A DNA stretch of 44,551 nucleotides from an uncultured Saprospiraceae bacterium (lineage in GTDB: Bacteria; Bacteroidota; Bacteroidia; Chitinophagales; Saprospiraceae): NCBI GenBank assembly GCA_937944095.1, contig CALEAC010000152.1:1-44551 (forward strand). Reading direction: 5' to 3'. The translations under genes and the position numbers were made by a program. A model generated the notes under the pieces. It made no database searches and was not told the DNA's origin. It saw only the letters and a list, made by a program, of their open reading frames with translations. Shown here one piece after another: positions 15,580 through 24,403 of this stretch. Each line of letters starts with the position of its first letter. Position 1 is the stretch's first letter.

Positions 15580-17472
15580 ATGAGTGATATCATAAAGCAT
15601 GAGTGCGGACTCGCATTTATAAGACTTAAACAACCCTTACAATATTATCACGATAAGTATGGTACTGCACTATACGGAATCCAAAAGATGCAATTGCTCC
15701 TCCAGAAGCAGCGCAACAGAGGACAGGATGGTGCTGGAATAGCGACTATTAAACTTAACCCAGAACCTGGAAGTCGATATATCTCACGAAAAAGGTCTCA
15801 TTCTTCCACCTACTTAGAGGATATTTTCGGCGAAGTCTACCAACACTTCAATGATCTACCCGAAGCCATGCTAGCCAATGCAGACTGGCTCAAGGATAAC
15901 CTGCCTTATACTGGTGAAGTGTTATTAGGACATTTGCGTTATGGGACTCATGGGAGCAACTCGATCGAATCAGTACACCCTTTCCTAAGACTGAATAATT
16001 GGATTACTCGAAATCTAGTACTTGCAGGTAATTTCAATCTCACTAATGTCAATGAACTCTTCGAAGAACTACTGACATTCGGCCAACATCCTAAGGAAAG
16101 GTCCGATACGGTCACAGTCATGGAAAAGATAGGCCACTTCCTAGATGATGAGGTACAGAAATTATTCAACTGGTACAAGGCTGATGGGTATAGCAACGAT
16201 CAGATCACAGCGATGATAGCTGATAAGCTAGATGTCAAACGCTTACTACAGCGCGCGAGCAGACGATTTGATGGTGGTTATGTCATGGCTGGGATAATAG
16301 GTCATGGTGATGCCTTTATACTCAGGGATCCATTTGCCATCAGGCCAGCCTACTGGTACGAAGATGAAGAGGTCGTTGTTATGGCCTCAGAGAGACCAGC
16401 TATACAGACGACCTTCGGCATACATGTCGACCAAGTCAATGAACTTAAGGGCGGACATGCCCTGATTATAAAGAAAGACGGAACCACCTCAGAAGAAGAC
16501 ATACTTCATTCCAAAAAAAGAAAAGCCTGTTCTTTCGAACGTATATATTTCTCTAGAGGATCTGATAAGGATATCTATCTAGAAAGAAAGGAGCTAGGTC
16601 GATGCCTAGCCCCTCGAATACTAGAGGAGATAGAATACGATTTAGAACACACTATATTCTCTTTCATACCAAATACAGCAGAAACCGCATTTTATGGCGT
16701 CATAGAAGGGGTTAGTGATGAGCTAGATAAGATTAAGAAAAAACGAATCCTAGACATGAAGAATAAGATGGATGCCACTGAGTTGGACTCCATATTCAGA
16801 CTGAAGCCGAGAGTCGAGAAGGTCGTTGTCAAAGACGCCAAGATGAGAACCTTCATCGCCGATGATAACCTCAGAGGTAATATGGTCTCACATGTTTATG
16901 ATGTGACCTATGGCCTGGTCAGAAATAATGAAGACACACTAGTCATGCTTGATGATAGTATCGTAAGGGGCACTACGCTGAAGGACAGCATCATCCAGAT
17001 ATTATCTACGCTAAAACCCAAGAAAATTATTTTTGTCTCATCGGCCCCTCAGATTAGATATCCTGACTGTTACGGTATAGATATGTCTAAGATGAATAAT
17101 TTCGTGGCATTCAAAGCGATGGTCGCACTGCTCAAAGAAAGAGGAAAAGAAGCATTACTGGAAGAGGTGTATGAGAAATGCAAAGCCGAATTAGACAAAG
17201 AGATGAATCTCACTAATCCAGTGAAAGAACTCTACCAATTATTCACAGATGAAGAGATCTCGGATAAGATTTCTGAAATAGTCACGCCAGATGGTCTCGA
17301 TATAGAAGTGAAGATCATCTATCAGACAGTGGCTGACCTCAATGTTTCTTGTCCAGATCATCTAGGAGACTGGTATTTCTCAGGTGATTACCCTACAGAA
17401 GGCGGTATGAGGGTTGTCAATAAAGCTTTCATCAATTTTATAGAAAAGGTTGATGCTAGAGCATATACTTGA
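15580..17472 (+). CDS. purF: Amidophosphoribosyltransferase (class II glutamine amidotransferase)
   Basis: A 630-residue enzyme of the first step of purine synthesis: PRPP plus glutamine gives phosphoribosylamine. The N-terminal glutaminase nucleophile is Cys9 in HECGLAF, so an eight-residue propeptide must be removed. GQDGAG, LLGHLRYGTHG and NFNLTN match the Ntn glutaminase domain. The C-terminal PRTase domain shows the PRPP loop VMLDDSIVRGTTL. At 630 residues it is longer than E. coli PurF (about 505), with inserted charged segments in both halves, as seen in a Bacteroidota group. No C-terminal FeS cysteine pattern is obvious. Other pur genes are not in the window. Confidence 0.88.
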   Translation: MSDIIKHECGLAFIRLKQPLQYYHDKYGTALYGIQKMQLLLQKQRNRGQDGAGIATIKLNPEPGSRYISRKRSHSSTYLEDIFGEVYQHFNDLPEAMLANADWLKDNLPYTGEVLLGHLRYGTHGSNSIESVHPFLRLNNWITRNLVLAGNFNLTNVNELFEELLTFGQHPKERSDTVTVMEKIGHFLDDEVQKLFNWYKADGYSNDQITAMIADKLDVKRLLQRASRRFDGGYVMAGIIGHGDAFILRDPFAIRPAYWYEDEEVVVMASERPAIQTTFGIHVDQVNELKGGHALIIKKDGTTSEEDILHSKKRKACSFERIYFSRGSDKDIYLERKELGRCLAPRILEEIEYDLEHTIFSFIPNTAETAFYGVIEGVSDELDKIKKKRILDMKNKMDATELDSIFRLKPRVEKVVVKDAKMRTFIADDNLRGNMVSHVYDVTYGLVRNNEDTLVMLDDSIVRGTTLKDSIIQILSTLKPKKIIFVSSAPQIRYPDCYGIDMSKMNNFVAFKAMVALLKERGKEALLEEVYEKCKAELDKEMNLTNPVKELYQLFTDEEISDKISEIVTPDGLDIEVKIIYQTVADLNVSCPDHLGDWYFSGDYPTEGGMRVVNKAFINFIEKVDARAYT

Positions 17473-17485
17473 TTTAAAGTAAATT

Positions 17486-17518
17486 AGATATTACATTTTA
17501 ATTTAATATGTAATATCT
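17486..17518 (+). terminator. AT-rich hairpin after purF, overlapping a promoter
   Basis: AGATATTACAT (17486-17496) pairs perfectly with ATGTAATATCT (17508-17518), followed by TT. It could end purF transcription, though it is AT-rich and the T run is short. Its right arm overlaps the -7 element of the next gene. Confidence 0.5.
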
Positions 17519-17521
17519 TTG
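17514..17521 (+). promoter_or_regulatory. -7 element of the SPOR lipoprotein promoter
   Basis: TATCTTTG matches TAnnTTTG exactly, 47 bases before the ATG at 17569. It lies in the right arm of the 11-bp inverted repeat, so the dyad may be an operator as well as, or instead of, a terminator. The -33 element is not clear. Confidence 0.5.
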
Positions 17522-17568
17522 TGGACTGATATACCTAATTCAATCCTCAAACCTAACACTTTAAGATC

Positions 17569-18165
17569 ATGGGAAGACTACCTAAAATTATCCTAACCAT
17601 AGCGACCATGACCGCTATTTTCCTCTGGGTCAGCTTAGCATTCAATTCATGTGGCGATAAGGCAGATGGCCTCATAGATGATTCAGCCACCTCTAGCGAA
17701 GTGACTAATGACGATAGCAGAATATTCGATGCTGACAATGACAATGACATTTTTGGTTCTGACAGTGCCGAGGACCCTGATTTTGAGATAGAGGAAGATG
17801 ACGAAGAAGTGGAATATGTCGATGACCCTGCTGAAATAGATTTTACCGAGCCAGAACCCGAACGAACCAGAGTCGTCGAAAGAGAAAAAACACCAGCGCC
17901 TGTTGCCACCAATAATAACTCTGGCAATTCATATGGAGAATATATGGTTATAGCAGGAAACTACTTAGTAGAATCTAATGCCAAAGCCATGATGAAAAAG
18001 CTCAGTAACTTAGGGTATAATAATTCAGATGTTTCCGTATTTGATAACTCACAATATCATACTGTCATAGCCTCACGTCATGACTCATATGGATCCGCAC
18101 TGGAGATTGCAAGTGCCATCAGAAGACAAGGTGTTGATTGCTATGTCAAGAAAAAACAATACTAA
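17569..18165 (+). CDS. SPOR-domain lipoprotein
   Basis: A 198-residue exported protein. The N-terminal hydrophobic helix ends in AFNSCGDK, a plausible lipobox with Cys28. A long, very acidic, low-complexity linker (DNDNDIFGSDSAEDPDFEIE and onward) spans about residues 40-100, followed by Pro/Thr/Asn-rich spacing. The C-terminal 75 residues (GEYMVIAGNYLVESNAKAMM...VIASRHDSYGSALEIASAIR) form a SPOR domain, which binds septal peptidoglycan lacking stem peptides. A role in cell division or envelope remodelling is likely. It converges directly, with no spacer, on the glycosyltransferase gene. Confidence 0.85.
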   Translation: MGRLPKIILTIATMTAIFLWVSLAFNSCGDKADGLIDDSATSSEVTNDDSRIFDADNDNDIFGSDSAEDPDFEIEEDDEEVEYVDDPAEIDFTEPEPERTRVVEREKTPAPVATNNNSGNSYGEYMVIAGNYLVESNAKAMMKKLSNLGYNNSDVSVFDNSQYHTVIASRHDSYGSALEIASAIRRQGVDCYVKKKQY

Positions 18166-19527
18166 TTACATCGGTTTCTTATAGAGGATGACTTTGACTC
18201 CTCTGCATTTCTTAGCGTACACGATTTCCCACTGCTCTAGGTCAGCTAGATCACTGTCAGAGAACTCATTCATGACATTGGAATAGAATATATACTTGTC
18301 CTTGCTTAGGTCGTACTTATGGTACCCTATACTTTCTTCACCTAACTCTATCGCCGTCCTAAAAGTACGAATGGGAAAAGCAGTGCCTATCTGCTTTCGA
18401 TTGAGGTCAGGATGACGATCGATAAAATCTCCCACTTCGTGATAAAGATTGTAAAACGGCCAATGTGCTGCAGTCGCGTCCCAACCCTTGGCAATATGGT
18501 CAGGGTATATCAAGAAATTGCCTAAGCCCATGGCAACGACTAGCAACAACGTTAAGTATATCTTTCTAGGACCTAATACCTGGAAAGCCAGAATAATCGT
18601 CAGTAGTTGGATCGGTAGGATGTATCGATGATTAAGTAAACCACTGAATGGTGTAAGTAGAAATAAAAAGACAGCGATTAATATCAACCAAAGCCAAATC
18701 AATTTGGACTTCAGCCCTAATAACTTCTTAGCCTGGCTGACGACAATCAAGACCGGAACAATCATACCATGGTCTATGATTCTCCAGAGATAGATACCAC
18801 AATGCCTCGCCCAGTCACCTATAGATACAATCTGAAAAGAAGATTGCCATGGAGAATCATCATGGAAGCCAAACCAAGAGGTCTTTAGGAAATGATATAC
18901 TTGGTATACGACTAATAGCGTCATAGCATACCCATATATTTTTATCGTCTTTATAAGGACTGGCTTAAGCGTTTCTTTTTGACCTAATAAGATCAGGTGA
19001 TATAACATGAGACAGCATAGGACAACCGCACCACGCATACTGATCAGTGCTAGAATAATAGAACCCCCTATTACTAAGCCTCGCTTATAAGTGAGTATAC
19101 CGTACAGACACAATAGAAATCCAGAAATCAGGACCAAATCTGGAGAGACAAGAACTGTATGCCCCAAATAAAACGGACATAGCAATAAGGCAAATAATAA
19201 TAAGCCTCGATGAGCAGCTAATAGCTCTATACTTAGCCTATGAATCAAATAGACATTAGTAAACAAAAAAGGCAACATAGACAGGTGGGAAACCCTGAGT
19301 GAACAGCCGCCTAGCTGCCACAATATGGATTGGTACCAACCAAAAGTCGGTGGGTGTCCACTATCCAATGCTGCCGGGAGAGTTAATGAAAATCCGTTTT
19401 CAAAAAAATACAGACCATGTCTGCCAGCGAACTGCACCGTATCCCAAAATAAGATTGCATCCTTATAGGTGATTACCACCATTAAGGTTAGCAGATAGGC
19501 AAGATAAAGGCATACTCTGTCTAGCAT
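18166..19527 (-). CDS. Integral membrane glycosyltransferase (GT39/ArnT-like)
   Basis: A 453-residue protein with roughly ten hydrophobic helices and a soluble C terminus. The first loop has an Asp motif (LFWDTVQFAGRHG) followed by SGHPPTFGWYQS, the pattern of GT-C fold enzymes that use polyprenyl-phosphate sugars, such as PMT/ArnT-like transferases. It would transfer a sugar to a protein or lipid on the outer face of the inner membrane. The family call rests on topology and these loop motifs; acceptor and sugar are unknown. It is divergent from the BlaI-like gene. Confidence 0.65.
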   Translation of the reverse strand: MLDRVCLYLAYLLTLMVVITYKDAILFWDTVQFAGRHGLYFFENGFSLTLPAALDSGHPPTFGWYQSILWQLGGCSLRVSHLSMLPFLFTNVYLIHRLSIELLAAHRGLLLFALLLCPFYLGHTVLVSPDLVLISGFLLCLYGILTYKRGLVIGGSIILALISMRGAVVLCCLMLYHLILLGQKETLKPVLIKTIKIYGYAMTLLVVYQVYHFLKTSWFGFHDDSPWQSSFQIVSIGDWARHCGIYLWRIIDHGMIVPVLIVVSQAKKLLGLKSKLIWLWLILIAVFLFLLTPFSGLLNHRYILPIQLLTIILAFQVLGPRKIYLTLLLVVAMGLGNFLIYPDHIAKGWDATAAHWPFYNLYHEVGDFIDRHPDLNRKQIGTAFPIRTFRTAIELGEESIGYHKYDLSKDKYIFYSNVMNEFSDSDLADLEQWEIVYAKKCRGVKVILYKKPM

Positions 19528-19603
19528 GGTGGTGAAGATATAACTTGCTGTGATAATCCCACTGAGAATGAAAATCGACTCAAATGGTTAAAATATTCTT
19601 AAC

Positions 19604-19621
19604 ATACGACTTTATTCGTAT
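19604..19621. promoter_or_regulatory. BlaI-like operator, upstream copy
   Basis: ATACGA-N6-TCGTAT is a perfect 6+6 dyad. Its centre lies 31 bp, about three helical turns, from the centre of the second copy, so two bound dimers would lie on the same DNA face. Confidence 0.7.
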
Positions 19622-19627
19622 TAAAAA

Positions 19628-19659
19628 TTTGACACTACGACCATCTTCGTATATCTTGG
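19628..19659 (+). promoter_or_regulatory. Promoter of the blaI-blaR1-like operon with internal operator
   Basis: A -33 TTTG (19628-19631) and a -7 TATCTTGG (19652-19659, one mismatch to TAnnTTTG) are separated by exactly 20 bases. The second operator copy, TACGA-N6-TCGTA (19636-19651), fills the spacer, so repressor binding would block RNA polymerase directly. The blaI-like ATG follows 21 bases later. Confidence 0.75.
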
Positions 19660-19680
19660 ACAAAGTAATTAGTTGTATAC

Positions 19681-20070
19681 ATGATATCAAAAAGAAAAAA
19701 GTTCGAGCCTACGGAGTCAGAATTAGAAATTCTACAGATTCTATGGGGAGAAAACGCAGCATCGGTTAGAAAGGTAAATGATCTTCTAAATGAGAAAAGA
19801 GAGGTCGGGTATACAACCACACTCAAGATAATGCAGATCATGACGGAAAAGGGTTTAGTTACCCGTGATACCAAAAGCAGAACTCATATATACTATGCTG
19901 CTGTAAAAGAAAAAGAAACGCAATCATCCTTACTTAGGAATTTCATAGACAAGACCTATAGAGGATCTGCTATGAAGCTGGTAATGCATGCATTGGGTAA
20001 TGAGGATACCTCACCTGAAGAATTAGAACAACTCAAGAAACTAGTAGATAAACTTTCCACTAAGCAATAA
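19681..20070 (+). CDS. BlaI/MecI-family transcriptional repressor
   Basis: A 129-residue winged-helix repressor. FEPTESELEILQILWGENAASVRKVNDLL and GYTTTLKIMQIMTEKGLV are the typical N-terminal recognition domain; the C-terminal part, SAMKLVMHALGNEDTSPEELEQLKKLVDKL, is the dimerisation helix region. The family represses its own operon and is removed by proteolysis triggered by the partner M56 membrane protease, encoded 12 bases downstream. Two dyads match a self-operator just upstream. No beta-lactamase or penicillin-binding protein gene follows, so the controlled stress is probably a general envelope signal rather than beta-lactams. Confidence 0.92.
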   Translation: MISKRKKFEPTESELEILQILWGENAASVRKVNDLLNEKREVGYTTTLKIMQIMTEKGLVTRDTKSRTHIYYAAVKEKETQSSLLRNFIDKTYRGSAMKLVMHALGNEDTSPEELEQLKKLVDKLSTKQ

Positions 20071-20082
20071 TCTTTTGTTACA

Positions 20083-22023
20083 ATGAGCCAATTCTTATCT
20101 AGTCAATTAATCGATGCGCTGGTCTGGACTCTATTCCACTCAGTCTGGGAAATATCTATCATTGCAATATTATTAGCTCTAGTCCTAAGGTCTATGAGAT
20201 CCTGCACTGCTGAGTCAAGATATATCGTCACCTTCGGTGCATTAGTCCTATCGTGCATCTTAGCACTTATTACCTTTTCGATTCACTATATAGAACATAC
20301 TGATGTAGAACAAATCATCCTGAAGGCCCTGAGTTCAGACGTGGCTATAACCACTATAGCTGCAACTGAGACAGATGGCATAATAGCAACCTTGCTAGCA
20401 TACAGAGCAGAACTTGTTTGGCTATGGCTATTCGGTTCTATTCTATTTCTAATAAAGCTTTCTGGAGGGCTAATTTATCTTAGAACACTAATAGCAAGCT
20501 CTGATGTTGCATCGCCCTTATTGTTAGAACAATTAGAAGAACTCAAACAGAAATTCCAGATTAATCGTAAGATTGAAATAAGAACTTTAGATAATCATAC
20601 GACCCCTATGGTCACTGGTTTCCTTAAGCCAATTATACTTTTCCCTATAGGCTTAGTTAATTGTCTCAATACCAACGAGGTCTCTGCAGTTCTTGCACAC
20701 GAACTGGCGCATATTAAGCGACACGATTTTTTCTTCAATGTGATCCAGACGTTTATGGAATCAATTTTCTATTATCACCCAGCCATCTGGTATATCACTT
20801 CGTCCATCAGAAAAGAAAGAGAAAACTGCTGTGACGATTTGGCTATGAGCCATACCAGTTCGACGGCAGATTATGCAAGAACGCTGATTCGCCTCCAGGA
20901 AATCAAAGTAACCAACTATCAGCCTGCTCTGGCGATGGCCGGTGTAAGTAGTCAGTTAAGTCTCAGAATCAAAAGAATCCTGCAAGTACCCGATTATAGC
21001 TCAGGGCTGCGCGAAAAAGCGATTTCCATTCTATTAATACTCTCTACACTTATGGGTTTTATGGATGGCGGAGAACAAAAAAACCAGGCTGAGGATAGCA
21101 ATAATCTAGACATCTACATTATTGATGATTGCCCTAGAGATGAGAATGAGATTAAGTTCTATCTCGATACGATACCAGACAAGAATGATTTTCATATCAA
21201 GAAGAAAAATAATGATACGGATCTAGAACTAGAGGTGCAAGATGGCATAATCAAAGAACTTAAGATTAACGGCAAGGTCATACCTGCAGAAGAATATACT
21301 CAACTTGAAGAACTGATAAAAGAAATAGCACCCGCTGGTGAAAAAGATATTATTACCATTTTTCCTTATTGCGGAGATGATTTTGGCAATTTCTACTTCT
21401 TAGATAAGCAGAAGAAGGTCCATAATATTGACTCTATAGTTTTGGATTTAGAAAATCAACTCGATGGCTTTTCGTTCTTAGACACACTAGATTTTGATTC
21501 TATTTTCCAGCATAGCATTTCTGGAAAGCTCAGTGGACTAGGTGATGAGTTAAGTTTGCTAGATTCTATCTTAGGTAACAAATTATCGAATAAGTTCGGT
21601 GGGATGTCAAACAATAAATTTCAAATTGATTCTATACTAGATCTCTTTCCAAATAAGCTTCCAGACCTGACCTTTCCATTCCGTTTTGAGGATAGATTTT
21701 TACCTCAGCATAAGCCTAATTGGTTTAATCATTCGGAACCATTCACATTCCCAATACCAAGGGCCGGGGACAATACAGCTGAAGTGCTTTCTTACAACTT
21801 ATTAAAAGATCAGCTGATTAGCCAAGACAAAGTCAGTACACTAGAGCTATCAAGTAAGAATATGAAAATCGATGGTGAAAAACAACCGTCCAATCTATGG
21901 CGGAAGTACAAAAAAATCTACGAGCAGCACTCGGGGATAGCGTTATCCAAAGATTCTAAAGTCACAATGACCATCGATCCTAATGCAGTTAAGTTCCCTC
22001 ATAAAATCTTTCTAGATATCTAA
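20083..22023 (+). CDS. BlaR1-like M56 family membrane metalloprotease
   Basis: A 646-residue signal-transducing protease. Membrane helices lie near residues 15-35, 48-68, 110-130 and around 305-320. The zinc site is HELAH (206-210) in AVLAHELAHIKRHD, with a third ligand in RKERENCCDD (about 244-252). The extracytoplasmic part after residue 320 does not look like the penicillin-binding sensor of BlaR1/MecR1 (no SxxK/KTG pattern seen). It holds a short ELKINGKVIPAEEY unit followed by a long low-complexity stretch rich in Asp, Ser, Leu and Phe with repeated DSI/LDS tripeptides. It would cleave or destabilise the BlaI-like repressor upon an unknown signal. Confidence 0.88.
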   Translation: MSQFLSSQLIDALVWTLFHSVWEISIIAILLALVLRSMRSCTAESRYIVTFGALVLSCILALITFSIHYIEHTDVEQIILKALSSDVAITTIAATETDGIIATLLAYRAELVWLWLFGSILFLIKLSGGLIYLRTLIASSDVASPLLLEQLEELKQKFQINRKIEIRTLDNHTTPMVTGFLKPIILFPIGLVNCLNTNEVSAVLAHELAHIKRHDFFFNVIQTFMESIFYYHPAIWYITSSIRKERENCCDDLAMSHTSSTADYARTLIRLQEIKVTNYQPALAMAGVSSQLSLRIKRILQVPDYSSGLREKAISILLILSTLMGFMDGGEQKNQAEDSNNLDIYIIDDCPRDENEIKFYLDTIPDKNDFHIKKKNNDTDLELEVQDGIIKELKINGKVIPAEEYTQLEELIKEIAPAGEKDIITIFPYCGDDFGNFYFLDKQKKVHNIDSIVLDLENQLDGFSFLDTLDFDSIFQHSISGKLSGLGDELSLLDSILGNKLSNKFGGMSNNKFQIDSILDLFPNKLPDLTFPFRFEDRFLPQHKPNWFNHSEPFTFPIPRAGDNTAEVLSYNLLKDQLISQDKVSTLELSSKNMKIDGEKQPSNLWRKYKKIYEQHSGIALSKDSKVTMTIDPNAVKFPHKIFLDI

Positions 22024-22042
22024 TCAGGTGGTTTCATGAATA

Positions 22043-22984
22043 TCAATACACTAACAATTCTTTCTTAGCGTCGTAAGCGATCTCAAGGTCATGCCGTGGT
22101 AACGAAAATGAGAAGGTACTGCCCTCATCCAACCGGCTTTCTACCCATATCTTTCCACCATGTTTTTCGATGATCTCTTTACTCATGGCGAGGCCTAGTC
22201 CACTCCCGGCGAATCTTTCATTGGTGTTCAACTTATTTAGGGTCTCAAAGATGGATGGTAAGTATCTTTCGTCGATGCCAATGCCGTTATCTGCAAAGCT
22301 GAAGATAAAGTCTCTTCCTAGCTGTCTGCAATTAATCAAGATTGTAAGTTTAGAATCTAGCTTGGAGAATTTTGTCGCATTACTAATCAAATTCTGAAAC
22401 ACTCTTTGGATTTTTCTCCTATCCGCATATAAGTACTCTGGAATATCTGATAATACGATGTCAGCTTTCTTCTCCCTTATATCATGTTCGTGTATATCGA
22501 TAACCTCTTGGATCATCTCACGAACTTTAAATTTAGATTTGCCTAGTGTCATTGCATTAATCTGTGCGTAGTCCAATAAGTCTTCTGTTAAGTTGTCTAA
22601 TTGGATGGCACTTTTTTCTACCAGGTCTAAATAGGCATTTACTTTTTTGTCATTAGAGTCTACTAATCGCTTCTTAGCTAAACCAGTAAAGCTGATGACC
22701 GTCCTCAGTGGTGACTTAAAATCATGAGAGGCGATCTCTGCAAATTGTTCTAATCTTATATTTGATTCTATATAAGATTGTAGCTCTAGATTCTGTTTTT
22801 GCCATTTGATGTGGGAGTTCCACAAATAGAAACAGAGCACTGATAAGCCTAGACAACAACACAGCAATAACAAGGTCACACTTGATCCAGGCGTAGCCAG
22901 TAGTAGCTGAACAGATGATATAAACCCGTTAAGGCTTTGGAGATCCAAAGCAGTAAAGCTTATTATCGCATTATAAAATAGCAT
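22043..22984 (-). CDS. Membrane-bound sensor histidine kinase
   Basis: A 313-residue kinase with one clear membrane helix (about 35-55, LLLLCCCLGLSVLCFYL) and possibly a second near the N terminus. The H box is EIASHDFKSPLRTVISF with the phospho-acceptor His near residue 88; the N box is FQNLISNATKF; G boxes are FADNGIGID and GSGLGLAMSKEIIEKHGG. The cytoplasmic part (HisKA plus HATPase) resembles bacteriophytochrome-type kinases, but no sensor domain is present. No response regulator is adjacent, so it is an orphan. It converges with the M56 protease gene with a 19-base gap. Confidence 0.9.
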   Translation of the reverse strand: MLFYNAIISFTALDLQSLNGFISSVQLLLATPGSSVTLLLLCCCLGLSVLCFYLWNSHIKWQKQNLELQSYIESNIRLEQFAEIASHDFKSPLRTVISFTGLAKKRLVDSNDKKVNAYLDLVEKSAIQLDNLTEDLLDYAQINAMTLGKSKFKVREMIQEVIDIHEHDIREKKADIVLSDIPEYLYADRRKIQRVFQNLISNATKFSKLDSKLTILINCRQLGRDFIFSFADNGIGIDERYLPSIFETLNKLNTNERFAGSGLGLAMSKEIIEKHGGKIWVESRLDEGSTFSFSLPRHDLEIAYDAKKELLVY

Positions 22985-23114
22985 TCCTTGTTTATTCTAT
23001 TTGACCTAAGAACAATGTTCCTATAGAAATAAACGAACCAAACTAACTCCAGGGTTACCGATTTGGTGGAAATAACTGTAAAGTATCAGGCATATTGGCC
23101 AAAGGATGCGATAG

Positions 23115-23564
23115 TTAGCCCAATAATAGTTTTTTTACTAGCATAGAAAGTGTCTTACCATCAGCTTGGCCTGCTATTTTCTGGCTGGCCATACCCATGA
23201 CTTTGCCCATATCAGCCATAGAGCTTGCTCCTGTTTCATCAATTATTCCTTTGATAATAGGTCGTAATTCTTCTTCAGAAAGCTGTGTGGGTAGATACTT
23301 TTGTAGAACCGCAATCTCCGCTTCCTCTATTTCTGCTAGATCTGCCCGACCCTGCTTTTTAAATATCTCGAGAGAGTCCTGACGTTGCTTAATCAATTTT
23401 TGGATAAGTTTGATTTCACCGCTTTCGTCTAATTCCTTGCCAGTCCCATCTGTCTTTGTTAATAAAATAGCAGCCTTGACAGCTCGGATGCTTCTTAGAG
23501 CTGCTTGATCTTTGGCTTTCATTGCCGTTTTGAGATCGGTCATGATTTGTGTTTCTAGACTCAT
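23115..23564 (-). CDS. GatB/YqeY domain protein
   Basis: A 149-residue protein covering the YqeY family from end to end: SLETQIMTDLKTAMKAKDQAALRS at the N terminus and SSMADMGKVMGMASQKIAGQADGKTLSMLVKKLL at the C terminus, the latter homologous to the tRNA-binding tail of GatB. It is thought to help tRNA-dependent amidation or interact with tRNA, but its role is not settled. Its start overlaps the end of rsmA by four bases. Confidence 0.9.
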   Translation of the reverse strand: MSLETQIMTDLKTAMKAKDQAALRSIRAVKAAILLTKTDGTGKELDESGEIKLIQKLIKQRQDSLEIFKKQGRADLAEIEEAEIAVLQKYLPTQLSEEELRPIIKGIIDETGASSMADMGKVMGMASQKIAGQADGKTLSMLVKKLLLG

Positions 23565-24316
23565 GTTTCTTTAGCTTGTATTATTTGTGCAATATTAATA
23601 AAATCGGAAACACCTAATTGTTCTGGTCGTTTGTGCATAAAATCTACTTCGTCTAACATGAAGGATTTCAGGGAGTTCCGAAGCATTTTTCTTCTCTGCT
23701 GGAAGGCCATCTTAATCACATTCTTGAAAATCTTAGGATCACAAGGTAGGCCATAGTCTGCCTTACGACTTAGGATAATTACTGCTGAGTCCACCCTAGG
23801 TGGTGGATAGAAGGATGTTGGTGGCACCTCGAACAATAATTCTACATTATAATAAGCCTGCGTCCTAATACTCAGTATACCATTGGCTTTCGTACCAGGA
23901 CTAGAGCATATTCTCTGGGCCACTTCTTTCTGGAACATACCTATCATGACCGGAATGCGCGCCACATTATCTAAGACTTTGAAAATAATCTGTGAGGATA
24001 TGTTGTATGGGAAGTTGCCTACAACATGAAATTGGTCCGAAAACAATTCTGTTATATCTATGTGCAAGAAATCTGCATGGCGTAATTGCGTTGCTGGCAA
24101 CTTTTCTGACAGTTGATCTATCATATCCCGATCGACATCCACAGCAAGAAACTGTTTATACTTTTCAGCAAGCTCATAAGTTAAGATACCGGGCCCAGGA
24201 CCGACTTCTATTACCGGGATACTTTCATCACAATGCTTATATATTTCAGTCAGTATCCGATCGATCACCGCTCGGTCATGAAGGAAATGTTGGCCTAGGT
24301 GTTTCTTTGCTTTCAC
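23561..24316 (-). CDS. rsmA: 16S rRNA dimethyladenosine transferase RsmA (KsgA)
   Basis: A 251-residue SAM-dependent methylase that dimethylates two adjacent adenines of helix 45 in 16S rRNA during late 30S assembly. The signature KKHLGQHFLHD begins the protein; the SAM motif is VIEVGPGPGILTYELA, and the catalytic motif is VGNFPYNISSQI. FYPPPRVDSAVI matches the C-terminal conserved segment. It is divergent from pdxA with an 87-base shared upstream region; the rsmA-pdxA neighbourhood is widespread. Confidence 0.96.
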   Translation of the reverse strand: MKAKKHLGQHFLHDRAVIDRILTEIYKHCDESIPVIEVGPGPGILTYELAEKYKQFLAVDVDRDMIDQLSEKLPATQLRHADFLHIDITELFSDQFHVVGNFPYNISSQIIFKVLDNVARIPVMIGMFQKEVAQRICSSPGTKANGILSIRTQAYYNVELLFEVPPTSFYPPPRVDSAVIILSRKADYGLPCDPKIFKNVIKMAFQQRRKMLRNSLKSFMLDEVDFMHKRPEQLGVSDFINIAQIIQAKET

Positions 24317-24403
24317 AGCTTCCAGCTCGTTTCTTCCACCAAAGTACTTATAAATGGCGCTTAAATCCTTGTATACACGTATCTTCGCACTCTAATCGTA
24401 AAC

